Below, piece after piece: positions 8,825-16,456 of a stretch of 47,053 bases of DNA. Below the pieces are notes generated by a model, which saw only the letters and a program-made list of their open reading frames with translations, was not told the DNA's origin and did not search any database. The stretch is from Victivallales bacterium. Its GTDB lineage: Bacteria; Verrucomicrobiota; Lentisphaeria; Oligosphaerales; Oligosphaeraceae. The position numbers were made by a program, and so were the translations under genes. How positions within the stretch are numbered: position 1 is the first letter of the stretch; each line of letters begins with the position of its first letter. The DNA is taken from positions 1 to 47,053 of the forward strand of contig JAGCSE010000273.1 in assembly GCA_017964325.1 (NCBI GenBank), in the 5' to 3' direction.

Positions 8825-10135
8825 TTATTCCAGCTCCCAGCCCTCACGGTAGGGTTCGCCGTTGATGATGGCGTCGGCTTCAGGCACGCCGATCGCCTTC
8901 ATGTTCTCGTAGTCCCATTCGATCTTCTTCCCTGTGCGGATGGCGACGACGCCTAGCAACGCAAGTTCCGTCAGACGAGCCGCATAGCCAAATTCCGTTC
9001 CGCCGGGCTTGCCGCCCTTGATGGCGTCAATCCATTCACGGTGATGGCCAACTGAACGCGGAATCGACGGTTCAGGACGCGTGTAGTTGTCGTCATACGA
9101 CTTCGGGAACAGCTCGGGGCGACCGCCCAGATCGGGGCATAGCATCGTGGCCTTTGTACCGATGAACATGGAGCCGCGGCTCGGCCATGGACGGCCTTCG
9201 GGCCAGCAGGCGGGAGTCGGCGGCCGCAGCCCGCCGTCCCACCATGTCACATGCAGGTCAGGCTTGTTGTAAGCGCCTTTGTAGAAATAATGGCAGATTT
9301 CGGCATGGGGCGTCAGTTCGGGGGACGTCTTGCCAGCTTGAAACGCCTCAACCGTCGTCGGTGCAACAAGATCCAGCGCCCAGCAAATCAAATCCATGTC
9401 ATGGCAGACAAAATCGCCGATCGCGCCAAGGCCGAACGTCCAGAAATCCCGCCAGCGAACGGGTGCATAAACATGATGGTACGGACGGACGGGACGCGGC
9501 CCAAGCCACAAGTCCCAGTTCATGTCCGCAGGAGCGGCGGGCGTGTCCGTCGGAACGGCCGTCATCCATTTGTGCCAACGGGCGGCGGGCACCCATGCGT
9601 GGGCTTCCGTCACCGTACCGATGCCGCCGTCGCGGATGATCTCGATGGCCTGCCGCATGCCTTCGCGGGCATGGCCCAAGTTGCCCATCTGCGTCGCGAC
9701 GTTCATTTCCTTGGCGACCTTCGCCATCCATCTGACTTCACGGATGTTATGGCCAAGCGGCTTCTCGCAATAAACGTGCTTGCCACGGCGCATGCAATAG
9801 ACGGAGACGTAAGCGTGCAGATGGTCGGGAGTCGCGCAGACGACAGCGTCGATGTCCTTGTCCATCTCGTCCAGCATGACGCGGAAATCTTCGTATGCCT
9901 TGCAGACGAAGCCTGGATAGCGTTCGCCGTAGAATTTCGTGTATTCCTCCGCCGCCACGTCGCGGCCGACGGGATGCTTGTAGAAGAAATCGTCCTGATA
10001 GCGCGCAATCGGATCGGCGACCGCCACGACACGCACGTCCTCAAACGGCTTCAAATTGTTGATGACGCCCATGCCCATGCCGCCACAACCGACCAATGCC
10101 ACGTTCACAATGTCATTCGCACTTTTGTAACCCAT
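8825..10135 (-). CDS. Gfo/Idh/MocA family sugar oxidoreductase
   Basis: A 436-residue cytoplasmic protein. The Rossmann fold opens with VALVGCGGMGMG (residues 12-23), then VAVADP, VVCATPDHLHA and the family signature CEKPLGHNI (123-131) with K125 as the conserved catalytic Lys. The C-terminal part (GLGAIGDFVCHDMDLICWAL, DLHVTWWDGG) resembles the long subfamily common in Planctomycetes and Lentisphaerae, which often act on sugars or inositols with NAD(P). No Tat signal is seen, unlike many of those relatives. It is the first gene of the minus-strand carbohydrate cluster and is divergent from the phosphatidyltransferase gene. The substrate is unknown; a rhamnose, galacturonate or galactose derivative would suit the neighbours. 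Confidence 0.88.
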   Translation of the reverse strand: MGYKSANDIVNVALVGCGGMGMGVINNLKPFEDVRVVAVADPIARYQDDFFYKHPVGRDVAAEEYTKFYGERYPGFVCKAYEDFRVMLDEMDKDIDAVVCATPDHLHAYVSVYCMRRGKHVYCEKPLGHNIREVRWMAKVAKEMNVATQMGNLGHAREGMRQAIEIIRDGGIGTVTEAHAWVPAARWHKWMTAVPTDTPAAPADMNWDLWLGPRPVRPYHHVYAPVRWRDFWTFGLGAIGDFVCHDMDLICWALDLVAPTTVEAFQAGKTSPELTPHAEICHYFYKGAYNKPDLHVTWWDGGLRPPTPACWPEGRPWPSRGSMFIGTKATMLCPDLGGRPELFPKSYDDNYTRPEPSIPRSVGHHREWIDAIKGGKPGGTEFGYAARLTELALLGVVAIRTGKKIEWDYENMKAIGVPEADAIINGEPYREGWELE

Positions 10136-10148
10136 TTCCGCTCCTTGT

Positions 10149-10180
10149 TTGAAAACTTCTTGAAAACTTTTGAAACACTA
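10149..10180 (-). promoter_or_regulatory. Helically phased TTGAAAACTT direct repeats
   Basis: TTGAAAACTTC (10149), TTGAAAACTTT (10160) and a weaker TTGAAACACTA (10170) follow each other at 11 and 10 bp, just upstream of the oxidoreductase start at 10135. Sites one helical turn apart on one DNA face are what a cooperatively binding regulator would use. No regulator is identified. Confidence 0.35.
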
Positions 10181-10275
10181 TACAAAAATATATTTTCACC
10201 TGTAAAGAATACATGGTTTTCAAGCTCATGTCAAATCTTTTCACACTTAAAAACACCATTTGACACACCTTTTCC

Positions 10276-10294
10276 ATTGAAATTGTCTTTCAAT
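10276..10294. promoter_or_regulatory. Inverted repeat in divergent promoter region
   Basis: ATTGAAA (10276-10282), a 5-nt spacer and TTTCAAT (10288-10294) form a perfect 7-bp inverted repeat. It lies in the AT-rich 215-bp region between the divergent oxidoreductase and phosphatidyltransferase genes, 57 bp from the chosen start at 10351. Candidate operator or small hairpin; no function shown. Confidence 0.3.
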
Positions 10295-10350
10295 ACGTTA
10301 ATATATTGAAACAACTTTTGACCATTCAACCTCCAATCCATTTACATACC

Positions 10351-11748
10351 ATGATTTCCAACTGGCTCATCGTCATCATCATCCTGTCGTTTCTAGGACT
10401 GGAACGCCTTATCGTCACAACCACGACAAAAAATCCCAAATACATCAAATGGTACAGGAAGCTCCCCTTCCTCCACCCCAACGGCATTTCCGTCCTACGG
10501 CTCCCCATGGGCTTCATCGCAGCTGCACTTGCCGCATATAACCATTGGGTAGCCGCAACCCTTTGGTTTGCAGTCTTTATGATTACCGACCTCTCCGACG
10601 GTACCATCGCACGAAACTGCGACCTCCAGACGGAAATGGGCAAGTGGCTCGACCCGCTGTCGGACAAATTCATGTATTTTCCCGTCCTCTTCTACCTCTC
10701 CTGCGGCTCCGTGTTTTCATTCGGCCTCCAAATCCTCCCGTTCCCGTGGGTCGTCGCATTCATCGTCATCGACATGCTTGGACAGGCCTCCCGGCTCGTC
10801 GTCAAGAAAAAGGCCGCCAACTCCTTCGGCAAGGTCAAAACCGCGCTTGTAACCATCCTTCTGTCACTTATCTCCCTCGACCAGATCGATCCGCTGAAAT
10901 TCGGCGATTTCACTGTCGTCAACAACATGCTTGTCTATTGCATGACCATCTCTGCGACCATTCTCGCATTCCTCTCCTTCTACTGCAAGATCATCCCCGA
11001 CATCTGGTACGCCAACTCCTTCACACTAGCCAATTTCCTATGCGGAATCGCCGCCATTGTCTGCGCGTTCACAGCCTACCGCACCGACAAACTTAAATAC
11101 TACATCTTCTGCTATATTCTCGTTTTCATCGGACAGTTCTTCGACCTTTTCGACGGACGAATGGCCCGCAAATACGGCTCCACCCCTCACGGCCCCATGT
11201 TCGACGACATCGCGGATGCCACATCCTTCGGCCTTGGTATCGCGTCACTTATATTCTGCAACCTCGCTTTCAGCGAAGACTGGATCCCCCCGTGGGCGGC
11301 CGCTCTAATCGCCGTTTTCTACGCCTGCTGCCTTTTCTATCGACTCTACCGTTTCCTGCATCCGACCCGCCAAATGCCTCCTGGCGTCTTCCAGGGGATG
11401 CCCGCCCCAGCGGGAGCCATCCTAGCGGGTAGCTCCGTCCTCTTCGCAACGCTGTTCGAACATCCCGCCGTCGGCCTCCTGTCCGCCGGCATGGTCATAT
11501 TCACTTCCCTGCTAATGATTTCCAACATCCCCTACCGCCATTTCGGACAAGTCCTCTGGCCGACGATGCCACGCGGTCTGAAGATGATTATCTTCATTCT
11601 GATGATTATTTTCGTCTGTTTCGTCTTTGCACACAAATGCTACCGCCCCGCCTTCGTCTGGTGGTGCTTCGGCATCAGCCTTGCATACGCCCTCTACGGC
11701 ATCAATTGGCCATTCCTGAAAAAACACCCCCCGGAAAACAAACCATGA
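10351..11748 (+). CDS. Fused PgsA-like and PssA-like phosphatidyltransferase
   Basis: A 465-residue polytopic membrane protein holding two complete CDP-alcohol phosphatidyltransferase motifs D-x2-DG-x2-AR-x7/8-G-x3-D-x3-D. The first (D80, D83, G84, A87, R88, G97, D101, D105) lies in DLSDGTIARNCDLQTEMGKW and resembles phosphatidylglycerophosphate synthase. The second (D265, D268, G269, A272, R273, G281, D285, D289) lies in DLFDGRMARKYGSTPHG and resembles phosphatidylserine synthase or archaetidylserine-type enzymes. The family displaces CMP from CDP-diacylglycerol with an alcohol at the inner membrane; the Asp residues bind metal. Usually these are separate proteins of about 180-250 residues, so this is a tandem fusion. 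I take ATG 10351 instead of a TTG at 10306 because the hydrophobic first helix starts right after it; neither has a good ribosome site. Its stop overlaps the next gene by ATGA. Which alcohols the halves use is not readable. Confidence 0.85.
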   Translation: MISNWLIVIIILSFLGLERLIVTTTTKNPKYIKWYRKLPFLHPNGISVLRLPMGFIAAALAAYNHWVAATLWFAVFMITDLSDGTIARNCDLQTEMGKWLDPLSDKFMYFPVLFYLSCGSVFSFGLQILPFPWVVAFIVIDMLGQASRLVVKKKAANSFGKVKTALVTILLSLISLDQIDPLKFGDFTVVNNMLVYCMTISATILAFLSFYCKIIPDIWYANSFTLANFLCGIAAIVCAFTAYRTDKLKYYIFCYILVFIGQFFDLFDGRMARKYGSTPHGPMFDDIADATSFGLGIASLIFCNLAFSEDWIPPWAAALIAVFYACCLFYRLYRFLHPTRQMPPGVFQGMPAPAGAILAGSSVLFATLFEHPAVGLLSAGMVIFTSLLMISNIPYRHFGQVLWPTMPRGLKMIIFILMIIFVCFVFAHKCYRPAFVWWCFGISLAYALYGINWPFLKKHPPENKP

Positions 11749-14099
11749 CGACAATGAAAAAAGCCACCTATCTTATTCTAGCCTTGCTATTTGCCGTCGC
11801 CGCATCTGCTCAAGGCATCTCACGCAAGGAGTTCTTCACGGAAATTGTCAATCGATCAAAACTCTACCAAAATGTCAAGACTTTCAACAAAAGCCTATCA
11901 TCACGAGATTTATTTTCATACGCATTTTTCGTCTGCGAAGCCGAAACGAATCTAGACCAATTGGACGACATCTTCAAACACGCCGCCCGTATGCAGGACC
12001 GCGACAAAACCTCCCCTGGCTACGGCAATTTCCGCTGGTCTTGGCGCGACGGTCTTGTCATGGACTTCAACGCCGTCGAATTCTGCATGGAAATTGGAGC
12101 ATTAATATGGATTCTCCATCGCGACAAGCTGACGGAATCACAATCCGTTCTTTTCAAAGAACTCCTCGACTATTCCGTTGAAGGCTGCCTCCGCCACAAG
12201 GTCTCGCCGTCCTACACGAACATCAGTATCATGAACGCACAGAATCTCGTGCTTCTCGGTGAAACGCTGAACCGTCCGGAAGTATTGGAGGAAGGCCTTA
12301 AGCGCCTCCGCGCGTTTGCCTTGCAGACCGCCCTCTTTGGTGTCTGCGAATACAATTCTCCTACCTACACAGGCGTCGATATCGGCTGTTTGCAGGTATT
12401 CAACCATTTCACAAAAACGCCTGAAGCCAAACAGATTACGGATAAACTGCTGAAGCTTTTCTGGTCCGAACTCGCCGCCAATTCATTACCGTCCGCCAAA
12501 CGCTGCGTCGGCTCCCATTCACGCGACTACGACTATCTCGCCGGACGTGGCATAGTCGATTCATATCTCTACGCGGCAAATATTTATCAAGAAGACAATC
12601 CGAACAGGAGAATCCCCTACACGATGTTGATTTCCGACTGGCGGCCAACGGAAGACATTAAGAAACTCGCCTTTACGACGCCGCGTACAGTCACCTACAC
12701 ATGGGGCGGGAACAACAGCCAATACAGCTCCCTGTGGGTTGGAAACGACATCGCCCTCGGCATCGCGGGAGCCTGCTACCACAACATGGACATCCCCCTC
12801 GCCGTCAATTTCAAAGGGGAAAATCCTTATCTTCCAAGAGCTTATTTCATTGCGGACGGACGACGCGATCCGTATGGCAAGAAAGTCATCAACGAAGGCT
12901 CCGGCCCTCATCAGAAAACCCTCCATCTGAAGCCTTTCTGGAGCGGGACACAGGCTGGGAGAGATGCCTTGGGACTCGCCGTTTATCGCCCCTCCGACTA
13001 TTCCACGGCGAACAATCCCACTCTTGAATCCCACATCGTCCTCCCACTCGAAGGTAACGAAATCTACATTGATGACACGCCTATTACGCTCGTTCCGGCA
13101 GAAACAACAGTCATTCCGCTGACGACGCAATCCTGCGTATTCGTCCGTTTTGGAAAAACTGCCGCCGCCTTCAATGTGCCGATAGCGACGAACATCAAAG
13201 GTGAAAACGCCCAAATCGCCTTTGTATGGGACAACAACGCCTTCAAGGTTGGTCGAATCACCGTCGCCCATCATGACCTCTGGGGGAATCCGCCGTCGAA
13301 GGCCGCCTTCCCCGCCGCCGCGTTCCGCGTCCGCGTAACGGACAGCGAAGGCGTTGACGCCGAACGCTTTGCCAAATGGCGCCATGATTTCATGGCCGCC
13401 AACCGCAACGCCACAGTCGTCCCGAATGAAAGCCTCGACATTGCTGTTCAAGGCGAATCGTCTGAACTCCAAATCAAGACGGTCCGCCCATTCAACATGA
13501 CCTCCCAATGCGTTCCCGCCCCCAAACGCGACATTTTCGCCGTCAATGGCAAAGACATTGGCAAAGAACTGCTTGGCGACACGCCCGGCATCAAGGAGTA
13601 CTTCGAAGAAATCACCAGAATGGAAATAGAAATCGTCAAGAACACGATTCCCGTGCTTCCCGGCCAGACAGCCAGATGGGAGGCGGAAAAAGGCGTCGTC
13701 GTCTCCAATATGGCCATCGGCAAAGACGAACTCGCCTCCGAAGGCCAATACGTCTGGGCACCTGGCGAAGTCGGTGCAAGAGGCGGCGGCAACGGCTCCG
13801 TCACATGGCTGCTGGACGTCAAAACCGCTGGAACCTACTACTTGTGGGGCTGTTTCTCCGCACCGACGCCGGAAGACGACTCATTCATCCTCCGCGCATT
13901 CATCGACGGGCAGGACGCCACCTTCATTGACGCGGAATGGCATATCCAGACAACAGACGGCCAAGCCTTCCAATGGCGCCAGTTCAAAGACCCGCTCGAA
14001 CTGCCCAAAGGCAAAATCCGCCTCCGTCTCAAAACGCGTGAAGACGGCACGAAAGTCGATCAACTGTTCCTGACGCAAAACCCGAACGATACGCCGTAA
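11745..14099 (+). CDS. Secreted lyase-like protein with C-terminal binding domain
   Basis: A 784-residue protein with signal peptide (MTTMKKATYLILALLFAVAASAQG). Start ATG 11745 overlaps the preceding stop as ATGA, implying translational coupling; an upstream frame extension to 11637 lies inside the previous gene and is not credible. Residues 25-290 are helical and look like an alpha/alpha toroid (NISIMNAQNLVLLGETLNR, SHSRDYDYLAGRG). About 300-620 is a beta-rich region (TYTWGGNNSQYSSLWVGND). The end (WEAEKGVVVSNMAIG...GSVTWLLDVKTAGTYYLWG...LRLKTREDGTKVDQLFLT) resembles CBM35-like sugar-binding domains. Toroid plus beta-sheet is the plan of heparinase II-type and related polysaccharide lyases; Tyr and His in SHSRDYDY are candidate catalytic residues. 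I cannot name a PL family. Its pairing with a phospholipid synthase is odd. Confidence 0.6.
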   Translation: MTTMKKATYLILALLFAVAASAQGISRKEFFTEIVNRSKLYQNVKTFNKSLSSRDLFSYAFFVCEAETNLDQLDDIFKHAARMQDRDKTSPGYGNFRWSWRDGLVMDFNAVEFCMEIGALIWILHRDKLTESQSVLFKELLDYSVEGCLRHKVSPSYTNISIMNAQNLVLLGETLNRPEVLEEGLKRLRAFALQTALFGVCEYNSPTYTGVDIGCLQVFNHFTKTPEAKQITDKLLKLFWSELAANSLPSAKRCVGSHSRDYDYLAGRGIVDSYLYAANIYQEDNPNRRIPYTMLISDWRPTEDIKKLAFTTPRTVTYTWGGNNSQYSSLWVGNDIALGIAGACYHNMDIPLAVNFKGENPYLPRAYFIADGRRDPYGKKVINEGSGPHQKTLHLKPFWSGTQAGRDALGLAVYRPSDYSTANNPTLESHIVLPLEGNEIYIDDTPITLVPAETTVIPLTTQSCVFVRFGKTAAAFNVPIATNIKGENAQIAFVWDNNAFKVGRITVAHHDLWGNPPSKAAFPAAAFRVRVTDSEGVDAERFAKWRHDFMAANRNATVVPNESLDIAVQGESSELQIKTVRPFNMTSQCVPAPKRDIFAVNGKDIGKELLGDTPGIKEYFEEITRMEIEIVKNTIPVLPGQTARWEAEKGVVVSNMAIGKDELASEGQYVWAPGEVGARGGGNGSVTWLLDVKTAGTYYLWGCFSAPTPEDDSFILRAFIDGQDATFIDAEWHIQTTDGQAFQWRQFKDPLELPKGKIRLRLKTREDGTKVDQLFLTQNPNDTP

Positions 14100-14235
14100 C
14101 TCTCCTACAAAGCTATTTATGCGATAAAAACAGCAATACCATCAGCACGTTTCCAAGCCACCTATCCGCCATAAGTGACCTTCACAGTTTTCCGCAAGCC
14201 CGCATTTCTTGTCCAAGCATCATTTAGAAATAATG

Positions 14236-15282
14236 CTATTTATCATTCTGTTTCTCCACTTGCGGCACGGTCGCTTCCACAATCATGCGGAGTATCTGGC
14301 GGTATTGACGTGCAGAAGTCCTTTTCTTTGCATTCCCTGCGGACTTGTGCGCCACGACCATGTTCATTGCTGGAAATACCGTAATATATTGGCCATACAT
14401 ACCTTCCGCAGAATAGGCGCCTTTGAACTGTTCAGGATACATCTTGTCACGGAGGAGCCACCACAAGATACCGTAGCCACAGTGTAAGTTATTATCAAGA
14501 GGCGAGATGACGGACGTGCTTCGTGCAACCCATTCTTCTGGGACCAACTGTTTGTCATTCCAACGACCTTTTTGGAGCATCAACTGTCCGAGCCGCGCCA
14601 TATCACGCGTGGAAAAATGAAGATAGTAGGCAAGATGCTTCGATACCTTCGCATTCCCTGACAACTTATGCTGCTTTCTATTGAAATCCTCCATTCCAAT
14701 CGGAATCGCCAAATCATGTTCAAAGGCATCATAGATATCCTGTCCTGTCTTGAGGGTGAAAACCGTTCCCGCGACGTTGAAATCCCAGTTGTTATAGACG
14801 AATTTCGTGCCATGCGGTGTCGTTCCGCGTTCGTATTTCTTGCCTTCGGGAATCCCGCCTGGATTCGAGGCTGGATGATAGACGCCTGAACGCGCCGTGA
14901 TAAGATCATACACAGTCGCCTCCTTCTCCTGTGGAAGCAATTCCTGAATATCATCGATTCCAAGCTGCCCGATGGTTTCATCCAGCTTGATGGTGCCATT
15001 TGTGACATATTTTCCATAGAGCATGGAAAGGACGCTCTTCCGACATGACGCAGTATAGGATACCTGCTTGATGTCGCCGTATGTATAGATGATTTTCCCA
15101 TTGACAACGACCACAAGCCCAGTAGTCCCCGTATTCTTCTGTGCGTATTCAGCTATTTTCTCAAGCCTATCCTTCTGGAAACCAACGTCTTTTGGCTCCG
15201 CATACTGCCATGGGGTGGCATGGACAACATCAACGCATAAAAGGAAGAGCCAACAGATGGATGAACGAAAAAACATATTCAT
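14236..15282 (-). CDS. Secreted serine hydrolase, class C beta-lactamase fold
   Basis: A 348-residue protein. Start ATG 15282 (MNMFFRSSICWLFLLC...) is preferred over 15300 because GGAAGG lies at proper distance before it and a signal peptide follows directly. The penicillin-binding-protein-like fold shows SxxK (S79-C-R-K82) in the context TASCRKSVLSMLYG, the YxN-type motif in FVYNNWDFNVAG, and LHCGYGILWWLL near the end. Such proteins are esterases, DD-peptidases or amidases; few are true beta-lactamases. It is convergent with the lyase-like gene and stands alone, with 173 bp before the glycosyltransferase. Substrate unknown. Confidence 0.8.
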   Translation of the reverse strand: MNMFFRSSICWLFLLCVDVVHATPWQYAEPKDVGFQKDRLEKIAEYAQKNTGTTGLVVVVNGKIIYTYGDIKQVSYTASCRKSVLSMLYGKYVTNGTIKLDETIGQLGIDDIQELLPQEKEATVYDLITARSGVYHPASNPGGIPEGKKYERGTTPHGTKFVYNNWDFNVAGTVFTLKTGQDIYDAFEHDLAIPIGMEDFNRKQHKLSGNAKVSKHLAYYLHFSTRDMARLGQLMLQKGRWNDKQLVPEEWVARSTSVISPLDNNLHCGYGILWWLLRDKMYPEQFKGAYSAEGMYGQYITVFPAMNMVVAHKSAGNAKKRTSARQYRQILRMIVEATVPQVEKQNDK

Positions 15283-15455
15283 GTCAACAAGCCCTTCCAT
15301 TCCCTTTTTAAATCCAATTATAAATCAATAACATTCTTCTCGAGACTCAAATATATGTCATGTAGAATGTCACTCATATCCTTGTTTCCAATTTTCGATA
15401 CAACTTTCCTTTTCAAGTGTCTCCACTCCAATGACATAAAAACAAGAACCAATAA

Positions 15456-16385
15456 TCACTTTTCCTCCTGAATCACATAAAGCGGACGATGCTTTACTTC
15501 GCGATAGATTTTGGATATGTAAAGCCCCATCACACCTAACATGATAAATTGCAATCCGCTGAAAAACGTCAGGCAGACAATAATCGTCGTATAACCTTGG
15601 ATGGTTTCATTGAAGAACAATGTCTTGACAATCGTCTTGATACACAAAACCGCAGCAAAAAGGCATGTCAACAGACCAATTCCCAAAGACATACTCAATG
15701 GAACCGTAGAAAAAGCCGTAATGCCTTCCAAAGCATACTTGAATAACTGCCAGAACGACCATTTTGTCATCCCTTGCCGACGTTCCGCATAATCGTAGTA
15801 CAACCATTTGACACGATGTCCCACCCAAACGAATATCCCCTTCGAGAAACGGTTTGACTCTTTCAATGACAACACGGAACGCACATACGCACGGTTCATC
15901 ATGCGGAAATCCCGTGCGCCTTCCTGCAATTCGATATCCGTCATCCGCGACATGAGCCAATAAAATGCCCGCGCACAGGCATTCTTAAACAACCCATTGC
16001 GGTCACGACTCTTGCGGCACGCCGCAACACAATCGCACTCACCGCTTTCCAATGTGTCGAACATCTCCGGCAGCAATGTCGGCGAATCCTGCAAGTCCGC
16101 GTCCATGATGACCACATAGTCGCCTTTTGCGCTCTCCATTCCCGCCAGCATCGCCGCCTCTTTTCCGAAATTGCGGGATAAGGAACAATAGTGAACTCGT
16201 TCATCAACAACACGTAAGGCTCTTATGGCATCCAATGTACCGTCATGCGAACCATCGTCCACGAAGCGAAATTCCAGCTGCGCCCTCCCGTCCAGCGGAC
16301 GCAGGGCTTCCAAGACAGTTTTGTAAAGAAGCCCTACACCGCTTTCTTCATTATAACATGGGATGACGAGGGAAATCAGTTTCAT
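15456..16385 (-). CDS. Family 2 glycosyltransferase, DPM1/GtrB type
   Basis: A 309-residue protein. The N-terminal GT-A domain opens with SLVIPCYNEESGVGLLY, followed by FRFVDDGSHDGT and the metal-binding MDADLQDSP. Two transmembrane helices follow (about 228-255 and 262-292). This is the layout of undecaprenyl-phosphate glucosyl- or mannosyltransferases (GtrB, DPM1), which load a sugar on a lipid carrier at the inner membrane for cell-envelope glycans. It starts 71 nt after the RND pump gene on the same strand, beyond a candidate terminator at 16415-16450, so it may be read from its own promoter or by read-through. The matching GtrA flippase and GtrC-type transferase are not in the window. 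Confidence 0.88.
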   Translation of the reverse strand: MKLISLVIPCYNEESGVGLLYKTVLEALRPLDGRAQLEFRFVDDGSHDGTLDAIRALRVVDERVHYCSLSRNFGKEAAMLAGMESAKGDYVVIMDADLQDSPTLLPEMFDTLESGECDCVAACRKSRDRNGLFKNACARAFYWLMSRMTDIELQEGARDFRMMNRAYVRSVLSLKESNRFSKGIFVWVGHRVKWLYYDYAERRQGMTKWSFWQLFKYALEGITAFSTVPLSMSLGIGLLTCLFAAVLCIKTIVKTLFFNETIQGYTTIIVCLTFFSGLQFIMLGVMGLYISKIYREVKHRPLYVIQEEK

Positions 16386-16414
16386 GGGAAAATCCCTTGC
16401 AGTATAAATAAAAT

Positions 16415-16450
16415 GGTATGCGCTACTAACGGTGGGACGCCGTCGCTACC
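16415..16450 (-). terminator. Bulged hairpin after RND pump gene
   Basis: Read on the minus strand, GGTA, GCG and ACGG arms on one side pair with CCGT, CGC and TACC on the other (11 pairs; plus-strand arms 16415-16418, 16420-16422, 16429-16432 against 16440-16443, 16444-16446, 16447-16450) with a 7-nt loop. A U-rich stretch ATTTTATTTATA follows. It sits 7 nt after the pump stop codon. A dispersed palindromic repeat is another reading. Confidence 0.45.
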
Positions 16451-16456
16451 AATAAT

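Noticed and set aside
10306..10350. TTG start at 10306 for the phosphatidyltransferase
   Set aside because: It adds 15 residues with no known feature and lacks a ribosome site. The ATG at 10351 begins directly with the first membrane helix.
14217..14236. Hairpin GCATCATTT/AAATAATGC between convergent genes
   Set aside because: It has one internal mismatch, a 2-nt loop and overlaps the stop codon of the serine hydrolase, with no U-run. Not supported as a terminator.
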